From positions 1-64,000 of the forward strand of contig CAYXBK010000006.1 of NCBI GenBank assembly GCA_964463165.1: a stretch of 64,000 nt of DNA. The letters are read 5' to 3'. Origin of the DNA: UBA7236 sp964463165 (GTDB lineage Bacteria > Bacteroidota > Bacteroidia > Chitinophagales > BACL12). Position numbers and translations under genes: made by a program. Positions 41,810 through 51,094 of the stretch are shown here, piece after piece (position 1 is the first letter of the stretch; each line of letters starts with the position of its first letter). A model generated the notes under the pieces. It saw nothing but the letters and a program-made list of their open reading frames with translations, made no database searches and was not told where the DNA came from.

Positions 41810-42991
41810 CTAATACGGGTTCACGGGAAAAATGTTCGGTGTCAGTTTGTGCATGGTTTCATTCGTGTGCTGAATTGCAGATTTCATTTCCTGCCGGTAC
41901 GATTCAGTTAAAAATTCCGGCAACGGGTTGATCGTATCGTTCACCATATAAGCCGGCATCACGAGGTGCAGTTTCTTCGCTTCGTTTTTCCCTTTGTATA
42001 CCCAGGTAGGAACATACGTCACATCACGTATTTCGATTGCGTTTGAAATTTTATTTTTCTCTATCCTGATATTTAAAATCACGCTTTCATCTGTGTATTC
42101 ATCCTGCTGGTTGGAAATAAAATTCCCCAGTGAATAGGCAACAAAACCGGTATCGAGTTTTGCATTATTTGTTTTGAAGAATTCAGCAGGTTGTAAAACA
42201 TGCGGATGGCTTCCGATGATCAGATCGGCGCCACATTCAACAGCGTAGTTCACAAAATCTTTTTGATACTGCGAAGGCAAACGTTGATATTCATTTCCGA
42301 AATGATAAAATACCAGCATCAGATCTGCGCCTGCTTTTCTGCCTGCAGCCATATCTTTTTTTATCAGTGCCGAATCGCAATAATTTACAAGCCAGGGTTT
42401 CCCTTCAGTCAGCGGCAGATCATTTGTCGAATAGGTATAAGCAATGATGCCGATTTTTACTCCATTTATATTTACAATCCTTATCGAATCGCGGTCGGCT
42501 CCGGATGTAAAAGATCCGGTATGTACCAGGCCGGTTTTGTCTAAAACAGAAATTGTGCGGAGAATTCCTTTTTCACCCGTATCGTTTGCATGGTTATTTG
42601 CCGTAACAACAAAATCAAATCCGATCTTTTTTATGGATTCAGCATAATCATCCGGCGAATTAAAAAATGGAAATCCTGAATAAGGCAATCCGGTACCACC
42701 TAAAGTAGTTTCGAGGTTGCCGATTAAAAAATCCGTATTTGATAAATAAGATTGCACATATTCGAAGCAGGGAACAAAATTAAATGAGTCGGCAGCAACA
42801 CGTGCGAAATTAAATTGTGTACTATGGCACATTAAATCACCTACCGCAGTTAATGTGAATGAAATAATTGAATCCTCAGGCAGAACATCAGCACGCAATT
42901 CAACGACGTTGTTTTGAGAAACATGTGGTTTGTAAATACTTAAAAAAAGGCTGAGAAGACCGATTGAAGCGACCGGGATAATGAATTTCAT
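41810..42991 (-). CDS. CapA family (PGA_cap) metallophosphatase-like protein
   Basis: The product has 393 residues from ATG 42991; a TTG 6 codons upstream is less likely. An N-terminal hydrophobic anchor (VASIGLLSLFLSIY) is followed by the calcineurin-like fold: TAVGDLMCHST, IGNLETTLGG, NNHANDTGEKG, IGSHPHVLQP and YSLGNFI carry the metal ligands. CapA/PgsA relatives act in poly-gamma-glutamate capsule synthesis, but many in this phylum are orphan. No other capsule gene is near. It is probably periplasmic and membrane-bound. Confidence 0.88.
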   Translation of the reverse strand: MKFIIPVASIGLLSLFLSIYKPHVSQNNVVELRADVLPEDSIISFTLTAVGDLMCHSTQFNFARVAADSFNFVPCFEYVQSYLSNTDFLIGNLETTLGGTGLPYSGFPFFNSPDDYAESIKKIGFDFVVTANNHANDTGEKGILRTISVLDKTGLVHTGSFTSGADRDSIRIVNINGVKIGIIAYTYSTNDLPLTEGKPWLVNYCDSALIKKDMAAGRKAGADLMLVFYHFGNEYQRLPSQYQKDFVNYAVECGADLIIGSHPHVLQPAEFFKTNNAKLDTGFVAYSLGNFISNQQDEYTDESVILNIRIEKNKISNAIEIRDVTYVPTWVYKGKNEAKKLHLVMPAYMVNDTINPLPEFLTESYRQEMKSAIQHTNETMHKLTPNIFPVNPY

Positions 42992-43036
42992 TCTTGCTTT
43001 TACCGACAATTGAATTAGGAGGAGTTCGTTTTTGAT

Positions 43037-43240
43037 TTAGTCGTTGCGCTTTTTCTTTTGAGAAATAAAAAACGAAAGAATTGCTGCCAGAATAATAACA
43101 GCAAATACAATTGCCACGATATAAAATTGTGTCATGCTTCCATCACCGGAACTCTGTCCTTTCAGAACCAGGCTCACAGCATAAAGCAGGAGCATGCCAG
43201 CATAAGGCTTAAAGTGTTGTTGCGTGGCTTTAAGTTTCAT
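43037..43240 (-). CDS. small two-helix membrane protein
   Basis: The product has 67 residues from ATG 43240. Two hydrophobic segments are predicted (YAGMLLLYAVSLVL and IVAIVFAVIILAAILSFFI), with a charged tail KKKRND. I do not recognise it. It lies 45 bp upstream of the CapA gene in the same direction, so it may be part of that transcript. Confidence 0.5.
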   Translation of the reverse strand: MKLKATQQHFKPYAGMLLLYAVSLVLKGQSSGDGSMTQFYIVAIVFAVIILAAILSFFISQKKKRND

Positions 43241-43326
43241 AAATTATGGTTTGACGATAACTAAGGTAATCAGAATATTCCAAAAACGACAGAAATTCAA
43301 AATTAATTGTCAACAGTCCTGTCCAA

Positions 43327-43351
43327 TAAAAAAGCCCCGCAATGCGAGGCT
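43327..43351 (-). terminator. rho-independent terminator behind the multicopper-oxidase-like gene
   Basis: Read on the minus strand: AGCCTCGC, loop ATT, GCGGGGCT, then TTTTTT. It lies 25 bp after the stop at 43376 and ends the RND-lipoprotein-oxidase transcript. Confidence 0.75.
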
Positions 43352-43375
43352 ATTTTATATTTTGTATGACGATCA

Positions 43376-44890
43376 TTAAACGATCTCAAAAATATTCATC
43401 AATCCGGTATCTGTATTTTCCATATTTGTGCAGTAAACTACATATTTACCAGGGTTATTTGAGAATTGGACATTTACGGTCACAACTTCATTCGGCAAAC
43501 AAAGGATTGTGTCTTTCCAGCCTTTTTCCCATTGTTTAACGGTGTTTCTTCCGTCAACTCTCGATTCAACCCGGAATTGCGCTCCCTGAATGTGCATCGC
43601 TCTCGGTTCTTTACCGGTAGAATTGTCGAATACCCATTGTTCGGCAGATCCTGCATTAACTGTAAAATTCACAACGGAAGCATCAAATGGTTCGCCGCTG
43701 ATGTCGTGAATATGTTCGGAATCATCACAGAGCTGTCCATTATTGATATTACCATTCGAGATATTGAGTGTTCTTGAGCCTGTAGTTACCGGATCAACAA
43801 GAGAAGAAAGTGCCGGATCGAGCACGAAAGTTTCCGTTTCATTAGTATCAACAGTAAATTTCAATAAATCGAATCCACCTGAACCTTCCACACCGCCGTT
43901 TGAAAACGCAGAACTTCTGAGGAATACTTCAGTTCCCACGCTTAAATCTGAGAAATCAACCAGCACATCAATACGCTCGCCCGGTGCAATCAGCATTGCT
44001 TCTGCGGATAATGCAGTTTGCAATAAACCGCCGTCACCTCCAATGATTGTAAATGGAATTGTAACTTCATCAGCCGTCATTCCAAGATTATAGATCCTTG
44101 AATTACTTGCATTCACAAAACGCAGCCTGTAGATCCTTGTTTTTACACTGTGGATCGGACCAAGTTTACCATTGATTATTGTTTTATCACCGTGGTAACC
44201 GGATAATTTTTCAGAAATATTCGGGCTGTAGGTAAGTGTATCGTCTTCGTTAAAACGTTTATCCGCAATTACAAGATGAATATCGCGGTCGCCGGAAGGA
44301 AGGCCGAGACCAGCTTCTTCACCGCCGGTTACCCAAACCAATCCGCCCAATCCTAAATGCAGTTGTTTTCCCGCAAGTCCATGCACGTGTGCATGATACC
44401 AGTATAAACCTGCACGATTATTAACAGTGAACGCATAATTGGTGGTTTCACCAACACCGACAACATTTAAAGGGTTTCCTGAATTATCAGAAGGAGCCGA
44501 AAGTCCGTGCCATTGAATATTACTTTCTGCATCCAGATTATTTGTATAAGAAACACTTAATGTTTCACCCACCGCTAATTTTAAAGTTGGCCCCCAGATA
44601 TTGTCACTATTAAATCCGTAACAAGGCGTGTTATTGATACCAATCAGATTAATATTGAGTTTTTCTGCTTTTAATACGGCACCGATTGCAGATCTGGTTT
44701 CAAGAATAGGCAGCGGAGTTTCCAGTAGAAAATCAGGATTTAAAACATCAATTCCATTCACAACGCCGAATTGCCAGTCTGCGCAACCTGTCACAGGATC
44801 AGGTTTGCAACCAGTTAAAAATGCGGCCGGCGTTAAAACAACAGCTGAAGTGCCGATCAGGGTGTTTTTCAAAAATAATCTTCTTTCCAT
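43376..44890 (-). CDS. multicopper-oxidase-fold protein lacking most copper ligands, Tat-exported lipoprotein
   Basis: The product has 504 residues from ATG 44890. The N-terminus has a Tat motif RRLFLK and then lipobox LTGC at Cys28. Three cupredoxin domains are recognisable, yet the four ligand motifs are degraded. Motif 1 HWHG is QWHG (Q126). Motif 2 is kept as HAHVH (H166, H168). Motif 3 reads RAMHIQG, with only H433 left. Motif 4 HCHxxxH reads YCTNMEN, so the T1 and T3 histidines are lost around Cys487. FtsP/SufI is a known copper-free family member with this kind of loss. It is the last gene of an operon with an RND-type transporter and a lipoprotein. Laccase activity is unlikely. Confidence 0.85.
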   Translation of the reverse strand: MERRLFLKNTLIGTSAVVLTPAAFLTGCKPDPVTGCADWQFGVVNGIDVLNPDFLLETPLPILETRSAIGAVLKAEKLNINLIGINNTPCYGFNSDNIWGPTLKLAVGETLSVSYTNNLDAESNIQWHGLSAPSDNSGNPLNVVGVGETTNYAFTVNNRAGLYWYHAHVHGLAGKQLHLGLGGLVWVTGGEEAGLGLPSGDRDIHLVIADKRFNEDDTLTYSPNISEKLSGYHGDKTIINGKLGPIHSVKTRIYRLRFVNASNSRIYNLGMTADEVTIPFTIIGGDGGLLQTALSAEAMLIAPGERIDVLVDFSDLSVGTEVFLRSSAFSNGGVEGSGGFDLLKFTVDTNETETFVLDPALSSLVDPVTTGSRTLNISNGNINNGQLCDDSEHIHDISGEPFDASVVNFTVNAGSAEQWVFDNSTGKEPRAMHIQGAQFRVESRVDGRNTVKQWEKGWKDTILCLPNEVVTVNVQFSNNPGKYVVYCTNMENTDTGLMNIFEIV

Positions 44891-45081
44891 GTTTGAAGTT
44901 TAGTTAATACGTTTTAAAATATAACTGCATTGCAGTGGTTGTAAATAAATACGGTGTGCGACAAGGGCGCTTTGCCAGTTCAGAGTCGTTACATGACAGT
45001 TGGAGTGATTCACAAATCTGGGCTAAAGATAATATTTTCCTTAAAAGCAAGAAATTTACGTTGTTAATTGTAAAAATAATT

Positions 45082-46002
45082 TTATTTCCACTCCCAGGTC
45101 GGAGCCATTCCTCTCAAACCCATGTCAACTATGACTTCGGTTAGATCACTGTTGGTTGCATCCACGTCCCATTTTCCATTGGCATTGCTGTCAATCCATT
45201 CAAAACTCTCATTAATTGAAAAAGACATATAAATATAGAGGTCGGTAGTTTCGTCACCTGTGATTATTAAAGGCTCATCAAATTTCCCGGTTATCACACA
45301 GGAGCCTGCCGGTACAGGTGATGTGGCGGCTATAGGGTTCACTACTGTTGTAGCGCCTTCAGGTGCCTGACCGGTATAAATCGCGTTGTATGCGGCAAGC
45401 GGTCCTGTAAAATGTGTCTCAAATCCCCAAAATCCCTGCAGTTTATTTGCATAAATCGGTATTGTAAGCTCCGAAACGGTGAGGTCACGAATATAGGTTC
45501 TGAAGCCAATAAATGAAGCAACCGTTCCTGTTTGATCATAGAGATCTCCGTAGCCCGGAATGTTTAAAACATTGTATTGAATGTCGTAATTCTGATAGGT
45601 AACAGAGGCACGGATATAATTATAGGTTCCGGGTTTGATACGGTCGAGATCGAGCACTAAAAACTGTTCTCCTTCAGCGGCCACATCCGATGCGTCGAAA
45701 TCAATTGCAGTTTCGCCGCCGGTTTCGGTTTCAGGCGCATAATATAAAACCTCTCCTTCATTGAACAATGTATTTTCGTTTTGCGATAATTCAATATAAT
45801 GCACGCTTAAAAGATTCATAACAGGAGTTTGTGCTGCATTTCCGGCCGGGATATCGGCGGGCGCACCAAAATTATCAAGCCTGATTTGCGCCGGATCAAA
45901 CTGAAATGAAAAATTCATTTCATTAAATGTTTTCACATCTTTATTGCAAGAAATAAATAACATAAAACATCCAAGTATGAAAACCGCATTTGTTTTTTTC
46001 AT
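45082..46002 (-). CDS. lipoprotein between transporter and oxidase-like genes
   Basis: The product has 306 residues from ATG 46002. The lipobox is LFISC. The mature part is beta-rich, with FSFQFDPAQIRLDNFG, LLSVHYIELSQN, IKPGTYNYIRASVTYQNYD and TVASFIGFRTYI. A weak resemblance to MbnP-type copper proteins exists in the strand order, but I would not name it so. SNANGKWDVDATNSD is a possible calcium loop. It is 41 bp behind the RND-type gene and precedes the oxidase-like gene by 191 bp, all on one strand, so the three probably act together in the envelope. Confidence 0.7.
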   Translation of the reverse strand: MKKTNAVFILGCFMLFISCNKDVKTFNEMNFSFQFDPAQIRLDNFGAPADIPAGNAAQTPVMNLLSVHYIELSQNENTLFNEGEVLYYAPETETGGETAIDFDASDVAAEGEQFLVLDLDRIKPGTYNYIRASVTYQNYDIQYNVLNIPGYGDLYDQTGTVASFIGFRTYIRDLTVSELTIPIYANKLQGFWGFETHFTGPLAAYNAIYTGQAPEGATTVVNPIAATSPVPAGSCVITGKFDEPLIITGDETTDLYIYMSFSINESFEWIDSNANGKWDVDATNSDLTEVIVDMGLRGMAPTWEWK

Positions 46003-46043
46003 AAATCAAAATTAATAATTCCCTTTCATTGCATCCGTTCATT

Positions 46044-48308
46044 TTAATGTATCCATTTGCGCAGCATCATTGGCAATAGCAAAAGATCCGGCCAAACTGC
46101 GGAAAACAATGTTACACCGGTGAGTAAACCAATATTAAATGTCGCAGCCGTTGAACTCACCATCAGAATTAAAAAGCCAAATAATAAAATCACCGACATA
46201 TTGATAACAGCTTTTCCCGTTTCCTGAAATGTGAATTGAATTGCATCTTCAACCGAATGGCCTTTGCTGCGTTCAATTTTAAATTTTGATAAAAAATGAA
46301 TCGTATCATCCACTGCAATACCATATGAAATACCGAAAATAATCGAGGTAGGTGCATCAAGTTCAATCTGCAATAAGCCCATAATACCTGCACAGGCAAA
46401 TAATGGCAGAATATTGGGAATAATGGAAATAATAACCATCTTCCAGTTTTTAAACATAACCGACATCAAAATACCGATGCATAAAAATGCGAGCAAGACG
46501 CCACTGATAATATTTCTTCTTAAATAATCAGTGTTCTTGTCGAAAATAATTCCTGTGCCCGTAATTTCGAATTTTACTTTTGAGGTATCGGTATTCGCTT
46601 CAATATAATTTTCAATTTGCTTTTGCACAGCCTGTATACTGTCGGTTCCCGCGTCACTTAAATAACCGGTTATCCTGCCATACTTTTTATCTTCTGAGAT
46701 CAAAACATTTAATTCATTTAATTTAAATTTCCGCAAATCATTTTTGAACAAAGAATAATACAGTGAATCGTCCGGTAATTTATATGCGTCAGGCTGATCT
46801 GCATGATATGCCCTGTTCAGACTTTTATAAATCATCGTTACGCTTTGCAAACCGTTTATTATTTCAAAATCTTTTGCAAACGTTTCAACCTTGTCAATTT
46901 CCCTCAGAATTTCCGGGTCATCAATTTCATGATTTCCGTTCGCTACCGCAGCAATTTCAAAAGGCCTGAATCCGTTGAAGTTTTCTTCAAAAAAATGAAA
47001 ATCTTCCGTCACCTTCGCATGTTTCGGCATACCGGCTTCAAGATGAATATCTGTTGAAATACGGCTGATCCCAAACCCGAACAGGATAAGCAAAACTGTC
47101 ATACCAATAATAATATTTCGTGGATGCTTTTTACCCGACAGATAAATAAAATTGATAAACCGGTCCCAATTTATTTTATCTGATTTTTTATTCGCCTCCA
47201 ATTGTTTCAAACTGAACAATTTTAAAAGAGGACTGGTAATAAATAAGACAACAAAATAAGCAATCAAAACACCAAACGCAGAAAAAATCCCGAATTCACG
47301 CAGGGGAATTACATTTGAAGTAAGCATTGTTAAAAAACCGATTGCTGATGTAATTGCGGTTAAAAAAGTTGCTGCACCAACATCCTGTAATGTATTTAAT
47401 AACGCAGTTTTACGGTCGTGATCGTTTCGTAATTCAACGATGTATTTCCCAAGAAAATGCACGGCATCTGAAATCCCGATTATGATGATTACGATCGGAT
47501 ACAAGGTGCTCATGATATTTTGTTCATAGCCAAGCAACCCGAGAAATCCGGTAAATAATATCAATGCAACTGCAACCGTAAACAAACAAATCAAAACGCA
47601 CCAGACAGACCTGAACATCAAATACGTAACAATTGAAACAAGCAGTAAACTGAGGATTGAATACAGCAGAAATTCTTTCTTTTGCACACCTGCCAGTTCA
47701 ACACGGAAATTCACTTTGCCGAGAAAATGCGGATCTTTTAATCCGGCATTTTGCACAATCGTTTGCAATTCGGATAAAAATTGTTCTGATTGTGTTTGCG
47801 TAAGAGTATCCAGTGTTTTAATATAAATAATCGTCGTTTGAAAATCAGGGGAAATTAATTTTCCGTTGAGTCGCTCATCAAGACGAATGCGTAAACTATC
47901 TTCTTTATACCGTGCCGGTTCTGAAACATGCAATGCAGGATAATCAATAAACCCGAAAGGAGATTTTATAAAATACCGGAAATTTGTAATTGAATATGTT
48001 CTTTCAGCAAATTCAATTTTGGAAATTTGATTTGTTGCAGTATCAAGTGCAGATAAAAATGTTTGATTGAAAATGCCGCCGTCATTTTTAAAACCGATCA
48101 AAAGAAAATTATCATCATGTTCAAATTTCTCCCTGTACTGATAATAAAAGTCAAGATCACTGTCACCTTTTGGAAAAAAATCTTCGTAGTCGTACGAGAA
48201 TTTCAGCTGGCTGGTAAACCAAGCAGAAATTAAAATAAATATGCTGCAAAGCAGGAGCACATTTTTTGGTTTCAGTGCAGCAACTTTCTTCCAGGTTTCG
48301 ATTTTCAA
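46044..48308 (-). CDS. RND/MMPL family exporter
   Basis: The product has 754 residues with 12 membrane helices in two repeats, each preceded by a large periplasmic loop. The first helix and loop are VLLLCSIFILISAWF then FSYDYEDFFPKGDSD; the GISDAVHFLGKY and GIAVDDTIHFLSKF segments of helix 4 in each repeat carry the proton-relay aspartates. This is the COG1033-type predicted exporter (MmpL/HpnN-like), often moving lipids or hydrophobic compounds. The start appears to be TTG 48308; no in-frame ATG is near. It is the first gene of a three-gene minus-strand set. Confidence 0.9.
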   Translation of the reverse strand: MKIETWKKVAALKPKNVLLLCSIFILISAWFTSQLKFSYDYEDFFPKGDSDLDFYYQYREKFEHDDNFLLIGFKNDGGIFNQTFLSALDTATNQISKIEFAERTYSITNFRYFIKSPFGFIDYPALHVSEPARYKEDSLRIRLDERLNGKLISPDFQTTIIYIKTLDTLTQTQSEQFLSELQTIVQNAGLKDPHFLGKVNFRVELAGVQKKEFLLYSILSLLLVSIVTYLMFRSVWCVLICLFTVAVALILFTGFLGLLGYEQNIMSTLYPIVIIIIGISDAVHFLGKYIVELRNDHDRKTALLNTLQDVGAATFLTAITSAIGFLTMLTSNVIPLREFGIFSAFGVLIAYFVVLFITSPLLKLFSLKQLEANKKSDKINWDRFINFIYLSGKKHPRNIIIGMTVLLILFGFGISRISTDIHLEAGMPKHAKVTEDFHFFEENFNGFRPFEIAAVANGNHEIDDPEILREIDKVETFAKDFEIINGLQSVTMIYKSLNRAYHADQPDAYKLPDDSLYYSLFKNDLRKFKLNELNVLISEDKKYGRITGYLSDAGTDSIQAVQKQIENYIEANTDTSKVKFEITGTGIIFDKNTDYLRRNIISGVLLAFLCIGILMSVMFKNWKMVIISIIPNILPLFACAGIMGLLQIELDAPTSIIFGISYGIAVDDTIHFLSKFKIERSKGHSVEDAIQFTFQETGKAVINMSVILLFGFLILMVSSTAATFNIGLLTGVTLFSAVWPDLLLLPMMLRKWIH

Positions 48309-48424
48309 GAATAGCGGAATTGAAGCATTAAAAACGCAATATTAAGCCCTGCGGGAAAATTTTCACTGAAATGTATCATAATCCTGTCAAAATCGGCTTT
48401 CTGTTTATAACAATCTCTGCAAAA

Positions 48425-48456
48425 TTTGCACTGTAGGAAACGATACATTACCTTTA
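48425..48456 (+). promoter_or_regulatory. Bacteroidota promoter (TTTG - 20 bp - TACCTTTA) for the surface-protein locus
   Basis: TTTG at 48425-48428 and TACCTTTA at 48449-48456 are 20 bp apart, matching the TTTG-N19/20-TAnnTTTG pattern except for the last base. It lies 45 bp before ATG 48502 and is the only clear two-box promoter found in the window. Confidence 0.5.
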
Positions 48457-48501
48457 GCTGATGTTTTATAACCAATAACTAAACAAAACAACAGAACGCT
48501 T

Positions 48502-48885
48502 ATGAAGCAAATTTTACGTTCTCTTCTCGTGTCCCTCCTCATTACAGTTTCCTTTCAATTTACAGCCTCAGCTCAAACTGCCGGCTCTGCCACAATAGGG
48601 AAGGATCTTGTGATTCATTTAAATACGGATGCGCCTTTGGTTTCTGATTATACGTTTGATATCAGCAATCTCGGATTTACATCAATGGAAGAAGCTGAAA
48701 TCTTTTTCAGCCGCTGCCGCGACAATCTGATGAATTATACAGTGAATAATGAAACTAAGACGGCTACAGTACATATCAGCCTCCAGTATATGGAGCCCAG
48801 AGGCTGGGGACTTTCGGAATACAATGCGTATTTCTCGAAAGTAAGTGAACACTATCGCAGCGTATTTGCAGCGATAAGTGAATAA
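48502..48885 (+). CDS. small exported protein heading the surface-paralog locus
   Basis: The product has 127 residues from ATG 48502. The signal peptide ends TASAQ. The mature about 100 residues fold as alternating strands and helices (ISNLGFTSMEEAEIFFSRCRDN, ETKTATVHISLQYM), like a heavy-metal-associated or ferredoxin-like fold, but no metal motif is present. I do not know it. It is 31 bp upstream of surface paralog A on the same strand and probably shares its transcript. Confidence 0.7.
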   Translation: MKQILRSLLVSLLITVSFQFTASAQTAGSATIGKDLVIHLNTDAPLVSDYTFDISNLGFTSMEEAEIFFSRCRDNLMNYTVNNETKTATVHISLQYMEPRGWGLSEYNAYFSKVSEHYRSVFAAISE

Positions 48886-48916
48886 ATAAATTCTTTAACA
48901 ATTAAATGTGTACGAA

Positions 48917-51082
48917 ATGCAGTCAACATCTTGCAGCAAATTATTTTTTGTAGCATTCCTCCTCTCTTTTTTCATTTTTCATGATGCCTCTGCCCAGATC
49001 ATCGGTTCAAACTGCTATCTCCAGGGGAATTTTGTGGAAGTTGGTATAAACACATGCGGTGCTTATGGTTCTAACGAATCGCCACCAGCCGAATATCATG
49101 AAACATATCCTTTCACAGGACTTGGCTTCGTTGCTGATCCCGGATCTGACGGCTGGGACGTGGGTGACCCAGATCCGTATTGCGGTGATTATTTTGTTCC
49201 CGGTTCTCCGGTAGAAGGCTGGCAAATCCAGATCGGCGCTTCAATTTATACAAATACTGATCAAAGCTGCGGTGGTGCAGATATTCCCGGAAGTATTACA
49301 GATTACTACTATGCAGCCGGTGAATATGTCGGTATATGGGAAGGTGATATTGCTGCCAGCAATATGCACATTATTCAAAAAACGATTGTTCCTGAAAATA
49401 AAGTCTACTTCCTCACCGAGATCACAATGTGTAACGAAGGCGTTACAGATATCAGCAATGTTTATTACAAGAGAAATGTGGATCCGGATCAGGATGTTGC
49501 TTTGGCCAGTGATTACAATACAACAAACGTAATTGAAGTAAATCCCCCTGATACATGTACCGCACTGGTAACAGCTACAGGTGGTACGATTGGCTGTTTC
49601 CTCGGAATGGGAGCTCTCGATACAATGGCACGTGCATCTTATGGATTATTTAATACGGATGCCGCCTCTCCTCTAAATGCATGGAACGGCACCGGCGGTT
49701 ATACAAATACCGAAGGAAGCTCAACATTTTGCGATTGTGCAACACAGATCACATTTAAAATACCTACAATTCCGGCAGGCGAATGCCGCACGGTAACATT
49801 TGCATATATCCTGAATATTGATGACCTCATTGATGCATTGGAAGCTACTTTACCTGTTGATGTACTTGTAAACGGTGAACCGGCTCCGGCTGATGATACT
49901 TTATACGTTTGTAACTTCGATGCTGTAGATATCGATATAGCCGGTGGTTCTTCTTACGACTGGACCTGGACATTTGAAGGCGGAACAGGAATTTCAGCGG
50001 ATTCATCTGCAGTATTCACACCTTCCGAATCGATCAGTTCAGTAACAATGCAAGGAGTTGGTGGTTTTTGCGGCACGTTATACCGCAAGCTCACAATTGT
50101 TTATGAAGGTGATATAACTGCAAATGCCGGGGATGATCAGGCAATCTGTATTGGAAGTTCAACAAATCTTGAAGGTTCGGGTGGATATACATATTTATGG
50201 AGTCCTTCAACGGGCCTTGCCGATCCTTCTAATCCAGAAACCGGTGCAGAACCTACAGAAACAACAACTTATACATTAACAGCTATATCACAACACGGTT
50301 GTCCAGATACAGATGAGATGACTCTTACCGTGAACCCATTGCCCATTATTGATGCAGGCCCGGATGAAAATTTATGTCCGGAAGGAGATATTCAACTTGA
50401 AGCTTCAGGTGCGGTGGACTATTCATGGTCTCCTTCAACAGGTTTGAGCTGCGACGATTGTCCTGATCCTGTTTGTACAGTTGATGATAATACAACTTAT
50501 ACCGTAACCGGGACAGATGAGAACGGTTGCGTAAATACGGCTGAAATAAATATCAGCGTTTTCTCAACACTCGATATCACCGTAACTGCAGATCCGGGAA
50601 CAATTGATGTTTATCAGGGTCAGACATGTCAGCTTGAAGCTACAGGTGCAGAATCCTATCTCTGGACACCATCCATTGGATTGAGCGCAACTGATATTCC
50701 AAATCCGATCGCGAACCCGACTGATACCATGACTTATTACGTGACAGGTATTGATGAAAACGGTTGTATCGATATTGACACGATCACCGTGAATGTAATC
50801 GGGGAGCTTGTCATTGGTTTACCTACTGCATTTTCTCCAAACGGAGATGGAATCAACGATTATTGGGCTCCTGAATATTCAGGTAGCGGATTTTTAGATA
50901 GTTACCTGATCTATAATCGTTGGGGAGAACTGGTTTATGAAGGAAATGCTACGTCTAAAGGTTGGGACGGAACAGTTAAAAATGAACCTCAAGGAATCGG
51001 CACATTTACAGTGGTGATTCAGGCGCATACTACGAAGAACGAAGACAAATTGATACCTGGTAATTTTATATTAGTGAGATAA
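48917..51082 (+). CDS. T9SS type B surface protein, paralog A
   Basis: The product has 721 residues from ATG 48917; a GTG three codons earlier is possible. The signal peptide ends DASAQ. The N-terminal domain (about 27-300) is shared by all four paralogs: NTCGAYGS, GLGFVADP, YCGDYFVPGSPVEGW, and YYKRNVDPDQD. Then come Ig-like repeats, each ending in TYT-type strands plus GC (for example AGDDQAICIGSS, YSWSPSTGLSCDDCPDP, YLWTPSIGLSATDIPNP). The end is the gliding-motility-associated type B sorting domain: TAFSPNGDGINDYW, YNRWGELVYEG, GWDG. It is exported through the outer membrane by T9SS and sits at the surface; adhesion is a guess. Confidence 0.88.
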   Translation: MQSTSCSKLFFVAFLLSFFIFHDASAQIIGSNCYLQGNFVEVGINTCGAYGSNESPPAEYHETYPFTGLGFVADPGSDGWDVGDPDPYCGDYFVPGSPVEGWQIQIGASIYTNTDQSCGGADIPGSITDYYYAAGEYVGIWEGDIAASNMHIIQKTIVPENKVYFLTEITMCNEGVTDISNVYYKRNVDPDQDVALASDYNTTNVIEVNPPDTCTALVTATGGTIGCFLGMGALDTMARASYGLFNTDAASPLNAWNGTGGYTNTEGSSTFCDCATQITFKIPTIPAGECRTVTFAYILNIDDLIDALEATLPVDVLVNGEPAPADDTLYVCNFDAVDIDIAGGSSYDWTWTFEGGTGISADSSAVFTPSESISSVTMQGVGGFCGTLYRKLTIVYEGDITANAGDDQAICIGSSTNLEGSGGYTYLWSPSTGLADPSNPETGAEPTETTTYTLTAISQHGCPDTDEMTLTVNPLPIIDAGPDENLCPEGDIQLEASGAVDYSWSPSTGLSCDDCPDPVCTVDDNTTYTVTGTDENGCVNTAEINISVFSTLDITVTADPGTIDVYQGQTCQLEATGAESYLWTPSIGLSATDIPNPIANPTDTMTYYVTGIDENGCIDIDTITVNVIGELVIGLPTAFSPNGDGINDYWAPEYSGSGFLDSYLIYNRWGELVYEGNATSKGWDGTVKNEPQGIGTFTVVIQAHTTKNEDKLIPGNFILVR

Positions 51083-51094
51083 AAAATAGAACGC

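Noticed and set aside
41810..42991. Poly-gamma-glutamate capsule operon
   Set aside because: Only the CapA-like gene is found; capB, capC and capD are missing, so no capsule call was made.
43342..43539. 65-codon plus-strand frame at the end of the oxidase-like gene
   Set aside because: It overlaps the terminator and the antisense of a well-supported gene.
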